From positions 1 to 12,156 of the forward strand of contig DPHE01000051.1 of assembly GCA_003521815.1 (NCBI GenBank): DNA of 12,156 nucleotides, written 5' to 3'. This document shows positions 1 through 7,026 of the stretch, piece after piece. Position 1 is the stretch's first letter, and every line of letters begins with the position of its first letter. Under the pieces are notes generated by a model. It had not been told where the DNA came from, searched no databases, and worked only from the letters and a program-made list of their open reading frames with translations. The position numbers and the translations under genes were made by a program. This DNA comes from Colwellia sp. (lineage in GTDB: Bacteria; Pseudomonadota; Gammaproteobacteria; Enterobacterales; Alteromonadaceae).

Positions 1-420
1 ATTTTAAGTGTTGGTATGCCTGCACATCAACAAATGTCTGGTGGCACATTATTACCTAGCTTATTAACGTTGGGTATGAAATACGGTGAAATGAATATAT
101 TTCACCGTCATCAAGATAATGCCGGTAATGGGGCTGTTACGTTTAGTTTAGCTAATATGTTGAATCCGGGTTCGTTTGACCTTGATACGATGGAAACCTT
201 TGTTACACCAGGGGTTAGTTTATTTATGGCTTTACCTAATGCCAGTGACCCATTTACTGCTTTTGAACAAATGTTATCAGCAGCTAAACAGTTGGCTGCT
301 GAATTTAATGGACAATTAGTTGACGATAAACGCAATATAATGACCAAGCAAACTGAGCAACACTATGTCAGTAAGATACGTGAATTTGACAGACAATATC
401 GCCTTGCTAGTATTGAATAA
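1..420 (+). CDS. zipA: Cell division protein ZipA, C-terminal part (5' end cut by window)
   Basis: The frame is open from the first base and gives 139 residues before the TAA at 418-420, so the N-terminal membrane anchor and the Pro/Gln-rich linker lie outside the window. The visible part matches the globular C-terminal domain of ZipA, which binds the C-terminal tail of FtsZ and ties the Z-ring to the inner membrane. Recognisable family stretches are GEMNIFHRH, FSLANMLNPGSFD and TPGVSLFMALP, followed by a helix-rich end containing QLVDDKRNIMT, close to the E. coli protein. The ATG at 16 is only an internal methionine. The next gene is ligA, the usual partner of zipA in gammaproteobacteria, which supports the call. 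A weak hairpin lies just after the stop. Identification is by remembered family sequence. Confidence 0.93.
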   Translation: MLSVGMPAHQQMSGGTLLPSLLTLGMKYGEMNIFHRHQDNAGNGAVTFSLANMLNPGSFDLDTMETFVTPGVSLFMALPNASDPFTAFEQMLSAAKQLAAEFNGQLVDDKRNIMTKQTEQHYVSKIREFDRQYRLASIE

Positions 421-445
421 ATAAACTATCTACTTATTTCTTTAT

Positions 446-476
446 AACCTATAAATACTTTTATAGGTTTCGTTTT
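446..476 (+). terminator. AT-rich hairpin between zipA and ligA
   Basis: A perfect 10-bp inverted repeat (AACCTATAAA at 446-455, TTTATAGGTT at 460-469) encloses a 4-base loop and is followed by cgttttt. It could be a weak intrinsic terminator or attenuator between zipA and ligA. The stem has only three G:C pairs, so termination would be partial at best. It ends 22 bases before the ligA start codon. Confidence 0.4.
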
Positions 477-491
477 TGAGTAAACCAAAAC

Positions 492-2567
492 ATGCCAAAT
501 GCTTCTTTATCCATAAGCGCTTTACAAGAACAGTTAAGTACACTTCATCAACAAATCAACCAGTATAATCATCAATATTACGTACTTGATGAACCCAGTG
601 TGCCTGATGCTGAATACGATAGGTTAATGCGAGAATTAATCAGTATTGAACAAACTTATCCGCAGTTAAAAACACTTGATTCACCTAGCCAAAAAGTGGG
701 TGGACAACCATTGAAGGCGTTTACACAAGTCGCTCATCAATTACCTATGTTGTCGCTTGATAATGTTTTTTCGCGCGAGGAATGGCAAGCTTTTGTTAAA
801 CGCCTTCAAGATAGATTAGCGACTCATGATGATATTGTTATCTGTGCTGAGCCAAAACTTGATGGCCTAGCGGTAAGCTTACGTTATGAACAAGGCACTT
901 TAGTGCAAGCGGCAACCCGAGGTGACGGCAGTACAGGCGAAAATATTACAACAAATATTCGCACGATTAAATCGATACCTTTAACGCTTTTGGGTAAAAG
1001 TGGTGTTGATTATCCGGAGGTTATTGAAGTGCGTGGCGAAGTGTTCATGCCAAAAGCGAGCTTTAATAAGCTTAATGAGCAAGCAAAAAAGAATGGCGAA
1101 AAATCGTTTGCCAATCCCCGTAATGCTGCCGCCGGTAGCTTACGACAATTAGACTCTAAAGTTACCGCTAAGCGAAACTTAGCTTTTTATGCTTATGGTT
1201 TAGGTTATGTAGGTGACTTATCTGTAGGTAGTAGCGAGTTAATTGATCAAGCGTTTTTAAAATTATCACATTTTCAACGTTTATGTCAGATTAAGGCGCT
1301 GGGTATACCCATGTGCCCCGAAGTTCGTTTGTTAGAAAATCCACAGCAAGTAGAAGCGTTTTATCAAGATATTCTTAATAAACGTGATGCGTTAAGTTAT
1401 GAAATTGATGGCACGGTACTTAAAGTTGATAATATTACCCAACAAGAAAAACTTGGCTTTGTTGCGCGTGCGCCGCGTTGGGCTATCGCGTATAAGTTTC
1501 CAGCTCAAGAAGAGCTAACACTTGTTGAAGACGTTGAGTTTCAAGTTGGACGAACTGGGGCAATAACACCAGTGGCTCGCTTAAAGCCTATTTTTGTTGG
1601 TGGAGTGACAGTATCGAATGCCACCTTACATAACCAAGATGAAATTGAGCGCCTAGGTTTGAAAATAGGTGATAGCGTCGTAATACGACGTGCAGGAGAC
1701 GTTATTCCACAAATTGTCTCTGTCGTTATGGATAAACGTGGCGATGATGTAAAAGATATAATTTTTCCTAGTACTTGCCCAGTATGTGACTCAAAAGTTG
1801 CTAAAGCCGAGGGTGAGGCCGTACTTCGCTGTACTGCGGGGCTTTTTTGTCAAGCACAACGTAAAGAAGCTATTAAACATTTTGCTTCACGTAAAGCTCA
1901 TGATGTTGATGGTTTAGGCGATAAATTAGTAGAACAATTAGTGGATGAAAACTTAATCACCACGCCTGCTGATTTATTTAAACTCACTGAAATTGACATT
2001 AGTACCATGGATAGAATGGGGAAAAAGTCGGCGGTAAATTTAATGGCTGCACTTGAAAAAGCTAAGAAAACAACCTTGGCTAAGTTTATCTATGGTTTAG
2101 GAATTCGTGAAGTAGGTGAGGCAACAGCGGCTAATTTAGCGAATCATTTTATTACCTTGTCGGCTATTGAATCAGCAAGCTTTGAGGCGTTAAAAATGGT
2201 TAGTGATGTGGGTGAGGTTGTGGCAAAAAATATTGTTCAATTTTTTAAAGAAAGTCATAATATTACAGTGGTTTCAGCGTTAGATGAAATAATGACTTGG
2301 CCTGACATTATTGAAAAAAGTGCTGATAAACAGCCATTAGCAGAGCAAACGTTTGTCTTAACAGGTACCTTAAATCAAATGGGACGTAGTGAAGCCAAAG
2401 CGGCATTGCAGTCACTAGGCGCAAAAGTGTCGGGCAGCGTTTCGGCAAAGACACACTTTCTGGTTGCCGGTGAAAAATCAGGATCTAAACTCACTAAAGC
2501 GCAAGATTTAGGGGTTGTTATATTGACAGAAGATGACTTAGTCGCTTTATTAGAAAAACATAGCTAA
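492..2567 (+). CDS. ligA: NAD-dependent DNA ligase LigA
   Basis: This is the 691-residue replicative ligase (E. coli LigA is 671). It seals nicks between Okazaki fragments and in repair, using NAD+ as adenylate donor. All domains are visible in order: Ia (about 1-70) with the NAD-binding YDRLMREL region; the nucleotidyltransferase domain with the AEPKLDG motif, catalytic Lys122, and the EIDGTVLKVD motif near 304; the OB fold (about 340-420); a four-cysteine zinc site at C429, C432, C447 and C453; helix-hairpin-helix repeats (about 465-600); and a C-terminal BRCT domain (about 614-691) with FVLTGTL. No frame break or missing catalytic residue is seen. The ATG at 492 has only a weak GAG upstream (478-480), but it gives the expected N-terminus. 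It follows zipA by 71 bases and ends tail-to-tail with a decayed minus-strand gene. Confidence 0.98.
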   Translation: MPNASLSISALQEQLSTLHQQINQYNHQYYVLDEPSVPDAEYDRLMRELISIEQTYPQLKTLDSPSQKVGGQPLKAFTQVAHQLPMLSLDNVFSREEWQAFVKRLQDRLATHDDIVICAEPKLDGLAVSLRYEQGTLVQAATRGDGSTGENITTNIRTIKSIPLTLLGKSGVDYPEVIEVRGEVFMPKASFNKLNEQAKKNGEKSFANPRNAAAGSLRQLDSKVTAKRNLAFYAYGLGYVGDLSVGSSELIDQAFLKLSHFQRLCQIKALGIPMCPEVRLLENPQQVEAFYQDILNKRDALSYEIDGTVLKVDNITQQEKLGFVARAPRWAIAYKFPAQEELTLVEDVEFQVGRTGAITPVARLKPIFVGGVTVSNATLHNQDEIERLGLKIGDSVVIRRAGDVIPQIVSVVMDKRGDDVKDIIFPSTCPVCDSKVAKAEGEAVLRCTAGLFCQAQRKEAIKHFASRKAHDVDGLGDKLVEQLVDENLITTPADLFKLTEIDISTMDRMGKKSAVNLMAALEKAKKTTLAKFIYGLGIREVGEATAANLANHFITLSAIESASFEALKMVSDVGEVVAKNIVQFFKESHNITVVSALDEIMTWPDIIEKSADKQPLAEQTFVLTGTLNQMGRSEAKAALQSLGAKVSGSVSAKTHFLVAGEKSGSKLTKAQDLGVVILTEDDLVALLEKHS

Positions 2568-2570
2568 GTC

Positions 2571-3018
2571 TCATGAGTATACAAGGACATTGATCCCCGA
2601 TAGTGCCAAAATCAAAATCGAAATCGAAATCAAAATCAAAATAACGATATAAAGAACAAGACAAATAAAAGCCGCATCGTTAGTTACTTCATAATTAATG
2701 CTTTGACCGAGTACGGTGAAAATAAGTAAATACAAAATTGCTGCAGGTACTGCAAATTTTAAGTTAACTTTAAATTTGTCTTTCATATGAGCGCCTCGGC
2801 TTCGAGTAGAGGTAATGGTGGTATCCGAAATGATCGATAAGTTATCGCCAAAAATAGCACCTGAAATCAAACAACCAGCCACAACGGCAGAGTCAAGCCC
2901 TGTAGATTCAATAAAACCTAAGGCTATTGGTGCAATATTGAACACTAGCATCAACACTACCGGTTGCTTTTGCTACACTAGCAAAAGCGCCTGCCAAAAG
3001 ATAAATAATACACAATTG
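2571..3018 (-). pseudogene. Decayed NhaC-family Na+/H+ antiporter remnant
   Basis: Read on the minus strand, two blocks match the NhaC-type antiporter family but lie in different frames. The first (3018 to about 2942) reads CIIYLLAGAFASVAKATG then SVDASV. The second (about 2957 to 2571) reads NIAPIALGF, then SGAIFGDNLSIISDTTI, then MKDKFKVN. In intact relatives these blocks are separated by roughly 40-50 residues, so an internal segment has been lost together with the frame. Immediately upstream of the first block there is an in-frame TAA, and I recognise no family N-terminus. From 3143 to about 2979 another minus-strand phase stays open (TDGKQLPKVSITYFEIG), but I could not match it. Near the C-terminus an in-frame hexanucleotide expansion adds alternating Ile/Leu/Ser residues, and the protein stops soon after GINVLVYS. 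The intact protein would exchange Na+ for H+ at the inner membrane; this copy is almost certainly non-functional. Confidence 0.75.
2607..2642. repeat. Hexanucleotide microsatellite, six units
   Basis: There are six perfectly adjoining 6-base units: CAAAAT twice, CGAAAT twice, CAAAAT twice. On the minus strand they encode alternating Ile-Leu and Ile-Ser pairs in the last membrane segment of the antiporter remnant. A 6-base period keeps the frame, so the tract could change length without a frameshift. Confidence 0.9.
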
Positions 3019-3256
3019 TTATGCAGCGCTACTACATACTCGCTTAGCTTTATGATAAACTCGCGACCAATCTCAAAGTAGGTAATACTTACTTTTGGTA
3101 ACTGTTTACCGTCTGTTATCTTGTGGCGCCTTAATTGATGAGCTTATGTTTACTGTATGTAAGATTTTAACTTAAGTGACTACCTAAATGACAAACCCAA
3201 AGATGAGTGAATCGTTGCTACCTTTTAATCTATTTATGTATGAGTGAAATTAATAT

Positions 3257-3895
3257 ATGTCTGAAAACACTATTTCTGAAAACAAGTATGAAACTATTGA
3301 ACAACGTGTAAGTTACGGTGTAGGTCGTCAACTAGGTGACCAATTACGTAATAACCCTTTTAAAGATTTTGATATTACTGCTGTTCAAGCGGGTATCGCT
3401 GATGCGCTTATTGATGCTGATAGTCAAGTATCTGATGAAGACTTAAATGCTGCTTTTTCTGTTATTTCTAAAAAATTACAAGAGCAAGAGCAAGCTATCG
3501 CTAAAGAAAAATCGGCTGAAGGTGAAGCTTTTCTTGCAGCAAATGCTAAACGCGATGACGTTTCTGTTACGGAATCTGGTTTACAGTATGAAGTGATTAC
3601 AACGGGTGAAGGTGAAAAACCTTCAGCAGCAAGCACGGTAAGTGTTCATTATCATGGTACATTTGCTAACGGTGATGTTTTTGATAGTTCAGTTGAACGT
3701 GGCCAACCTGCAGAGTTCCCTGTCGGTGGTGTTATTGCTGGTTGGACTGAAGCATTGCAGCTAATGACCGAAGGTAGCAAATGGAAATTAACCATCCCGT
3801 ATGCTTTAGCCTACGGTGAGCAAGGTTCACAAGGTGCAATACCGCCTTATTCAACGTTAGTATTTGAGGTTGAATTATTAAGCATCATTAGCTAA
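3257..3895 (+). CDS. fklB: FKBP-type peptidyl-prolyl cis-trans isomerase (FklB/FKBP22 type)
   Basis: This 212-residue protein speeds cis-trans isomerisation of Xaa-Pro bonds during folding. It has no signal peptide, so it is expected in the cytoplasm like FklB and unlike the periplasmic FkpA. Residues 1-100 form the helical dimerisation region (SYGVGRQLGDQL, then a charged helix). Residues about 105-212 form the FKBP catalytic domain, with the pocket residues visible: Tyr132, Phe142-Asp143 in GDVFDSSVERG, Phe154, Val159-Ile160, Trp163, Tyr186 in LAYGEQG, and Phe203. The length is close to E. coli FklB (206). The ATG at 3257 has a poor ribosome site (GAG at 3242-3244) but gives the expected N-terminus. 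A strong terminator follows, so the gene is probably transcribed alone. I found no convincing promoter in 3082-3256. Confidence 0.95.
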   Translation: MSENTISENKYETIEQRVSYGVGRQLGDQLRNNPFKDFDITAVQAGIADALIDADSQVSDEDLNAAFSVISKKLQEQEQAIAKEKSAEGEAFLAANAKRDDVSVTESGLQYEVITTGEGEKPSAASTVSVHYHGTFANGDVFDSSVERGQPAEFPVGGVIAGWTEALQLMTEGSKWKLTIPYALAYGEQGSQGAIPPYSTLVFEVELLSIIS

Positions 3896-3909
3896 AGTAG
3901 ATATTTTTA

Positions 3910-3935
3910 AAGCCCTCATTTGAGGGTTTTTTTTT
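3910..3935 (+). terminator. Intrinsic terminator of fklB
   Basis: A GC-rich stem, CCCTCA at 3913-3918 and TGAGGG at 3921-3926, with A-U extensions is followed directly by nine T residues (3927-3935). It lies 15 bases after the fklB stop and is a textbook Rho-independent terminator. Confidence 0.93.
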
Positions 3936-3949
3936 AAGTGATTTATTAT

Positions 3950-4022
3950 TTATACCAATGAATTAATCAATTAGCTGGCTAATTCATTATGACAATTGTT
4001 ACTACTATACCCGTTACACTTG
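3950..4022. repeat. Palindromic, repeat-like intergenic stretch
   Basis: A 9-bp perfect inverted repeat (AATGAATTA at 3957-3965, TAATTCATT at 3980-3988) competes with an overlapping hairpin (AATTAG at 3969-3974, CTAATT at 3979-3984, CTGG loop). The stretch begins with TTATACCAAT, which recurs in inverse orientation near 10878-10887. It ends with TATACCCGTTACACTTG (4006-4022), which matches 16 of 17 bases of the reverse complement of 5470-5486. I infer a dispersed intergenic repeat of this lineage. The within-window matches alone are short enough to arise by chance. Confidence 0.45.
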
Positions 4023-4040
4023 GCTATCAAAGGGGGTCGT

Positions 4041-4472
4041 TTGAAAACGCAGCAAATTGAAACCTTGTTCAATCAGTATTTAGTGGCATTTAGCGCTTAT
4101 GATCTTGAGGCTGTCGTTGCGTGCTATCACCTACCTTGCACTTTACATACACCAGATAAGATCGTTCTGGTTAATAGCATTGATGATTGTCGACAAGAAT
4201 TTAATAATATTTTCACTCAACTTAAACAAGCCAATACCGCTAAAATAATGGCTCGACGAGCGAGTTATATGTCAATTAATGATGACTTATTGCTTGTTTG
4301 TGTCGATTGGACGTTTATTGATGATCAAGGGCAAGTATTTGCTGATTTTTGTGCTTATTACCATCTTAGTATTTTAAATAGCACTAAGCAGAGGTTAGCA
4401 ATAGTTAATGTTGTTTCACATGAACTATCTAACTCACACTTACTGGCAAATGTGTTTACAATAAGTGGCTAA
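4041..4472 (+). CDS. NTF2/SnoaL-like protein of unknown function
   Basis: This small soluble protein is 143 residues from the TTG at 4041. I prefer this start because a strong ribosome site (AAGGGGG, 4030-4036) sits just ahead of it; the frame stays open back to a TTG at 3996, but that part is repeat-like DNA. The layout resembles the NTF2-like/SnoaL cone fold: an N-terminal helix pair (QIETLFNQYLVAFSAYDLEA), then CYHLPCTLHTPD, a middle helix (about 47-66), and two strands with VDWTFIDDQGQ and FCAYYHL (about 87-110). This fold serves as enzyme or ligand pocket in many unrelated proteins, and I see no specific catalytic set. There is no signal peptide or membrane segment. It ends 32 bases before dapB, on the same strand and with no terminator between, so the two are probably co-transcribed. 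The family call is by pattern only. Confidence 0.65.
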   Translation: MKTQQIETLFNQYLVAFSAYDLEAVVACYHLPCTLHTPDKIVLVNSIDDCRQEFNNIFTQLKQANTAKIMARRASYMSINDDLLLVCVDWTFIDDQGQVFADFCAYYHLSILNSTKQRLAIVNVVSHELSNSHLLANVFTISG

Positions 4473-4504
4473 CAATTAACCTATCAGTATAGATGAGAAT
4501 AAAA

Positions 4505-5311
4505 ATGAAAGTAAAAGTAGCCATATTAGGCTGTAGTGGACGTATGGGGCGTAACCTTATTCAGGCTGCTCATGAACATGAAAGTATTGAGCTTATTGGT
4601 GGTACTGTGCGAGCTAGCTCTTCTTTTGCCGGTTTTGATTTAGGTGAATTAGCCGGTATTGGTGCTATTGGTTTAACAACCTCAACACAATTAGAGCAAT
4701 TGTCTGATGCACAAGTGTTGATAGACTTTACCTCTATTGAAACAACGTTAGAAAATATAAAATGGTGTCAAAACCATAAAAAATCCTTAGTCATTGGTAC
4801 AACTGGTTTTAGTGACGAGCAAGTACAATTGATTGAAAAAGTAGGTGAAAAAATGCCTGTTATTTTAGCGCCCAATACCTCTGTTGGTGTTAATTTAATG
4901 TTTAAGTTACTTCAAATAACAGCAAAGGCAATTGGTGACTATACCGATATAGAAATTTTTGAAGCGCACCATCGATTCAAAAAAGATGCGCCTTCAGGTA
5001 CTGCGGTTAAAATGGGGCAGGTTATTGCTGACACATTAGGTCGAGATTTAAATAAAGTGGCTGTTTATGGCCGTGAAGGTATTACAGAGGAAAGAAGTAG
5101 AGAAACCATTGGATTTGCTACGGTAAGAGCAGGCGACATTGTGGGTGAACATACGGCTTATTTTGCTGATTTGGGAGAACGAATAGAAATAACCCACAAA
5201 GCTAGTTCGCGTATGACATTTGCTTTAGGCGCTATGCGTGCTGCATTTTGGTTAAGTAATGCCGATAATGGTTTTTATGATATGCAAGATGTTTTAGGCT
5301 TAAAAGAATAG
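4505..5311 (+). CDS. dapB: 4-hydroxy-tetrahydrodipicolinate reductase
   Basis: DapB uses NAD(P)H to reduce hydroxy-tetrahydrodipicolinate in the diaminopimelate route to lysine and peptidoglycan precursors, in the cytoplasm. The 268-residue reading has the N-terminal Rossmann motif GCSGRMGRNLI (9-19), then IDFTSIE (73-79), GTTGF (98-102) and APNTSVGVN (122-130). The substrate-site signature is EAHHRFKKDAPSGTA (153-167), in which His155 and Lys159 match the catalytic His and Lys of E. coli. The C-terminal GFATVRAGDIVGEHT and ITHKASSR are also typical. An in-frame ATG exists at 4493, but the ATG at 4505 has a better-spaced GAG (4495-4497) and gives the expected N-terminus MKVKVAILG. Gene order dapB-carA-carB is conserved in gammaproteobacteria, though here the gap to carA is unusually long. 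No lysine riboswitch is visible upstream. Confidence 0.97.
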   Translation: MKVKVAILGCSGRMGRNLIQAAHEHESIELIGGTVRASSSFAGFDLGELAGIGAIGLTTSTQLEQLSDAQVLIDFTSIETTLENIKWCQNHKKSLVIGTTGFSDEQVQLIEKVGEKMPVILAPNTSVGVNLMFKLLQITAKAIGDYTDIEIFEAHHRFKKDAPSGTAVKMGQVIADTLGRDLNKVAVYGREGITEERSRETIGFATVRAGDIVGEHTAYFADLGERIEITHKASSRMTFALGAMRAAFWLSNADNGFYDMQDVLGLKE

Positions 5312-5335
5312 ATGTAATTTATTTTTTTATTGATT

Positions 5336-5496
5336 TGCTCAGCCTTCCTCAAGGGGCTGGTTTAGAAACGCTTTATACTGTGTTATTCATTTTGAAAACG
5401 GAATAACCATTCTCTTGAATCAATGCCTTGCCTAAAGGCGTTTCTAAATCCAGGTGAATCATGCATCTTCAAGTGGAACGGGTATATATGGGCATA
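5336..5496. repeat. Nested inverted-repeat element between dapB and carA
   Basis: Three inverted repeats are nested or adjacent. The outer arms are CTGGTTTAGAAACGC (5357-5371) and GCGTTTCTAAATCCAG (5438-5453), pairing over 15 bp with one bulged T. Inside lies GTTATTC (5382-5388) with GAATAAC (5401-5407), and GCCTT/AAGGC at 5425-5439. Overlapping the left edge is a CAGCC/GGCTG hairpin (5340-5359), which could serve as a dapB terminator although no T-run follows it. The right flank (5470-5486) resembles 4006-4022 in inverse orientation. I see no protein-coding gene here. It looks like a non-autonomous dispersed repeat or a structured RNA; which of these is unknown. Confidence 0.55.
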
Positions 5497-5636
5497 ACTA
5501 TTGTTTTTGATGGTTTGGTTGCTAAAAGAGATCAAATCGCATAAAAGAACAGGTTTTTGCAGTTTTTACTAGACGAATAAAGGCGACAAGCGTAAAATAA
5601 GTGGATTTTGTCAAGAATTTAGCGAAAAGGCTGTTT

Positions 5637-5642
5637 TTGACA
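5637..5642 (+). promoter_or_regulatory. Possible -35 box upstream of carA
   Basis: A perfect TTGACA lies 172 bases upstream of the carA start. At a normal spacing the only -10 candidates are poor (TTACTT or TACTTA at 5660-5666). If it is a real promoter, transcription would start inside or just before the 16-bp hairpin at 5663-5700. The rest of the gap (5497-5662) shows nothing else I can name. Confidence 0.25.
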
Positions 5643-5662
5643 TTTTTTATGTGCAACTTTTA

Positions 5663-5700
5663 CTTAAAAATATAGCGACTTAATTCGCTATATTTTTAAG
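5663..5700 (+). terminator. Perfect 16-bp hairpin upstream of carA (terminator or attenuator)
   Basis: Arms 5663-5678 and 5685-5700 are perfect complements around a 6-base loop, CTTAAT. The stem has a GC core (AGCGA/TCGCT) and runs of five A on the left and five T on the right, so it could act as an intrinsic terminator in either direction. It ends 113 bases before the carA start codon. It may end stray dapB transcription, or attenuate a carA leader transcript if the promoter lies upstream of it. The sequence alone does not decide. Confidence 0.6.
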
Positions 5701-5803
5701 CAATGTATTTCCCTTAGGGGAGCATAAATTAATTTTGCGTTACATTAAGCTTATCGGACGAGTTAACTAATAACGTTGTTTGATAAAGTTATTTCTTCTT
5801 TTT

Positions 5804-5808
5804 GGAGG
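5804..5808 (+). promoter_or_regulatory. Ribosome binding site that fixes the carA TTG start
   Basis: GGAGG lies five bases before TTG at 5814. An upstream in-frame TTG at 5802 overlaps this site and has no comparable site of its own, so translation most likely begins at 5814. Confidence 0.85.
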
Positions 5809-5813
5809 TTACA

Positions 5814-6998
5814 TTGGCTACATCTGCTATTTTAGTACTGGAAGACGGTACTGTATTTAAAGGTACCGCAATTGGTGCACAAGGCTCGGCTGTTGGTGAG
5901 GTGGTATTTAATACCTCAATGACAGGTTATCAGGAAATCCTTACCGATCCATCATATGCAGAGCAAATTATTACCCTGACTTACCCGCACATAGGTAACA
6001 CTGGTACTAATAGCGAAGATAAAGAATCTAATAGCATTGTTGCTAAAGGTCTTGTTATTCGTGACTTGCCATTACTTGCTAGTAATTTTCGTAATGAACA
6101 AAATTTAAGTGACTACTTAATTGACCATAATATCTTAGGTATTGCGGATATCGATACACGTAAGTTAACTCGAATTTTACGTGAAAAAGGTGCTCAAAAC
6201 GGCTGCATCTTAACGCTTGATGATAGCAGCGATGAAACTCTACAAGCTGAAGCCCTAACAAAAGCGAAAGCATTCCCTGGTCTTAAAGGCATGGATTTAG
6301 CTAAAGTTGTTTCAACTAAAGAACAATATGAATGGACGAGCGGTAGCTGGACCCTTGACATAAGCAATGGTGAGAACACAGGTACTGGCTTTACTAAGCC
6401 TGATAGTCTTGATTTCCATGTTGTTGCTTACGATTTTGGTGCTAAGCATAACATTTTACGTATGTTAGTTGACCGTGGTTGTAAATTAACTGTGGTACCA
6501 GCGCAAACATCAGCAAGTGAAGTGCTTGCGATGAACCCTGATGGGATCTTCTTATCAAATGGACCTGGTGATCCAGAGCCATGTGATTACGCTATTACAG
6601 CGATTAAAACATTCTTAGAAACAGATATTCCTGTATTTGGTATTTGTTTAGGTCATCAATTACTTGGCCTAGCAAGTGGAGCAAGTACAGTTAAAATGAA
6701 GTTTGGTCATCACGGTGCTAACCATCCGGTGAAAGACATTGCACGTGATGTAGTGATGATAACTTCACAAAACCATGGTTTTGCAGTTGATGAAGCTAAT
6801 TTACCAAGTAATTTAGAAGTTACCCATAAGTCACTATTTGATGAGTCTTTACAAGGTATTCATCGTACGGATAAACCGGCATTTAGCTTCCAAGGTCATC
6901 CTGAAGCAAGCCCTGGTCCAACAGATGCTGCGCCATTATTTGATCACTTTATTGATTTGATCAAAATCTACAAGCCAAACAAGTCAAGCAACGCTTAA
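5814..6998 (+). CDS. carA: Carbamoyl-phosphate synthase small (glutaminase) subunit
   Basis: CarA hydrolyses glutamine and passes ammonia through a tunnel to CarB, forming carbamoyl phosphate for arginine and pyrimidine synthesis. It has 394 residues from the TTG at 5814 (E. coli CarA is 382). The N-terminal CPSase domain contains EVVFNTSMTGYQEILTDPSY and YPHIGNTGTN. The C-terminal class I glutamine amidotransferase domain contains SNGPGDPEPCDYA, the nucleophile elbow GICLGHQL with Cys278, and the catalytic His362/Glu364 in FQGHPEASPG. The end KPNKSSNA is slightly longer than usual. The start is non-ATG but has an excellent GGAGG site. carB begins 28 bases after the stop, so the two are co-transcribed. 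The long upstream region, with its hairpin, is the likely place for regulation by arginine and pyrimidines, but I found no convincing ArgR or PurR site. Confidence 0.98.
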   Translation: MATSAILVLEDGTVFKGTAIGAQGSAVGEVVFNTSMTGYQEILTDPSYAEQIITLTYPHIGNTGTNSEDKESNSIVAKGLVIRDLPLLASNFRNEQNLSDYLIDHNILGIADIDTRKLTRILREKGAQNGCILTLDDSSDETLQAEALTKAKAFPGLKGMDLAKVVSTKEQYEWTSGSWTLDISNGENTGTGFTKPDSLDFHVVAYDFGAKHNILRMLVDRGCKLTVVPAQTSASEVLAMNPDGIFLSNGPGDPEPCDYAITAIKTFLETDIPVFGICLGHQLLGLASGASTVKMKFGHHGANHPVKDIARDVVMITSQNHGFAVDEANLPSNLEVTHKSLFDESLQGIHRTDKPAFSFQGHPEASPGPTDAAPLFDHFIDLIKIYKPNKSSNA

Positions 6999-7026
6999 AC
7001 CGACAGACAAGAGAAGAGAGAAAATA

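Noticed and set aside
2815..3081. Plus-strand open frame of 88 codons opposite the antiporter remnant
   Set aside because: The minus strand carries recognisable antiporter blocks; the plus-strand product shows no family features.
3996..4040. Fifteen-codon N-terminal extension of the NTF2-like protein from a TTG at 3996
   Set aside because: It has no ribosome site, lies in the repeat-like stretch, and a near-perfect site sits right before the TTG at 4041.
5722..5738. Possible ArgR box (imperfect palindrome GCATAAATTAATTTTGC) before carA
   Set aside because: Only about 11 of 17 positions are symmetrical, and the match to the TGAAT-4-ATTCA consensus is poor.
5802..5813. Earlier TTG start for carA
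   Set aside because: It overlaps the GGAGG ribosome site that serves the TTG at 5814 and adds residues not found in the family.
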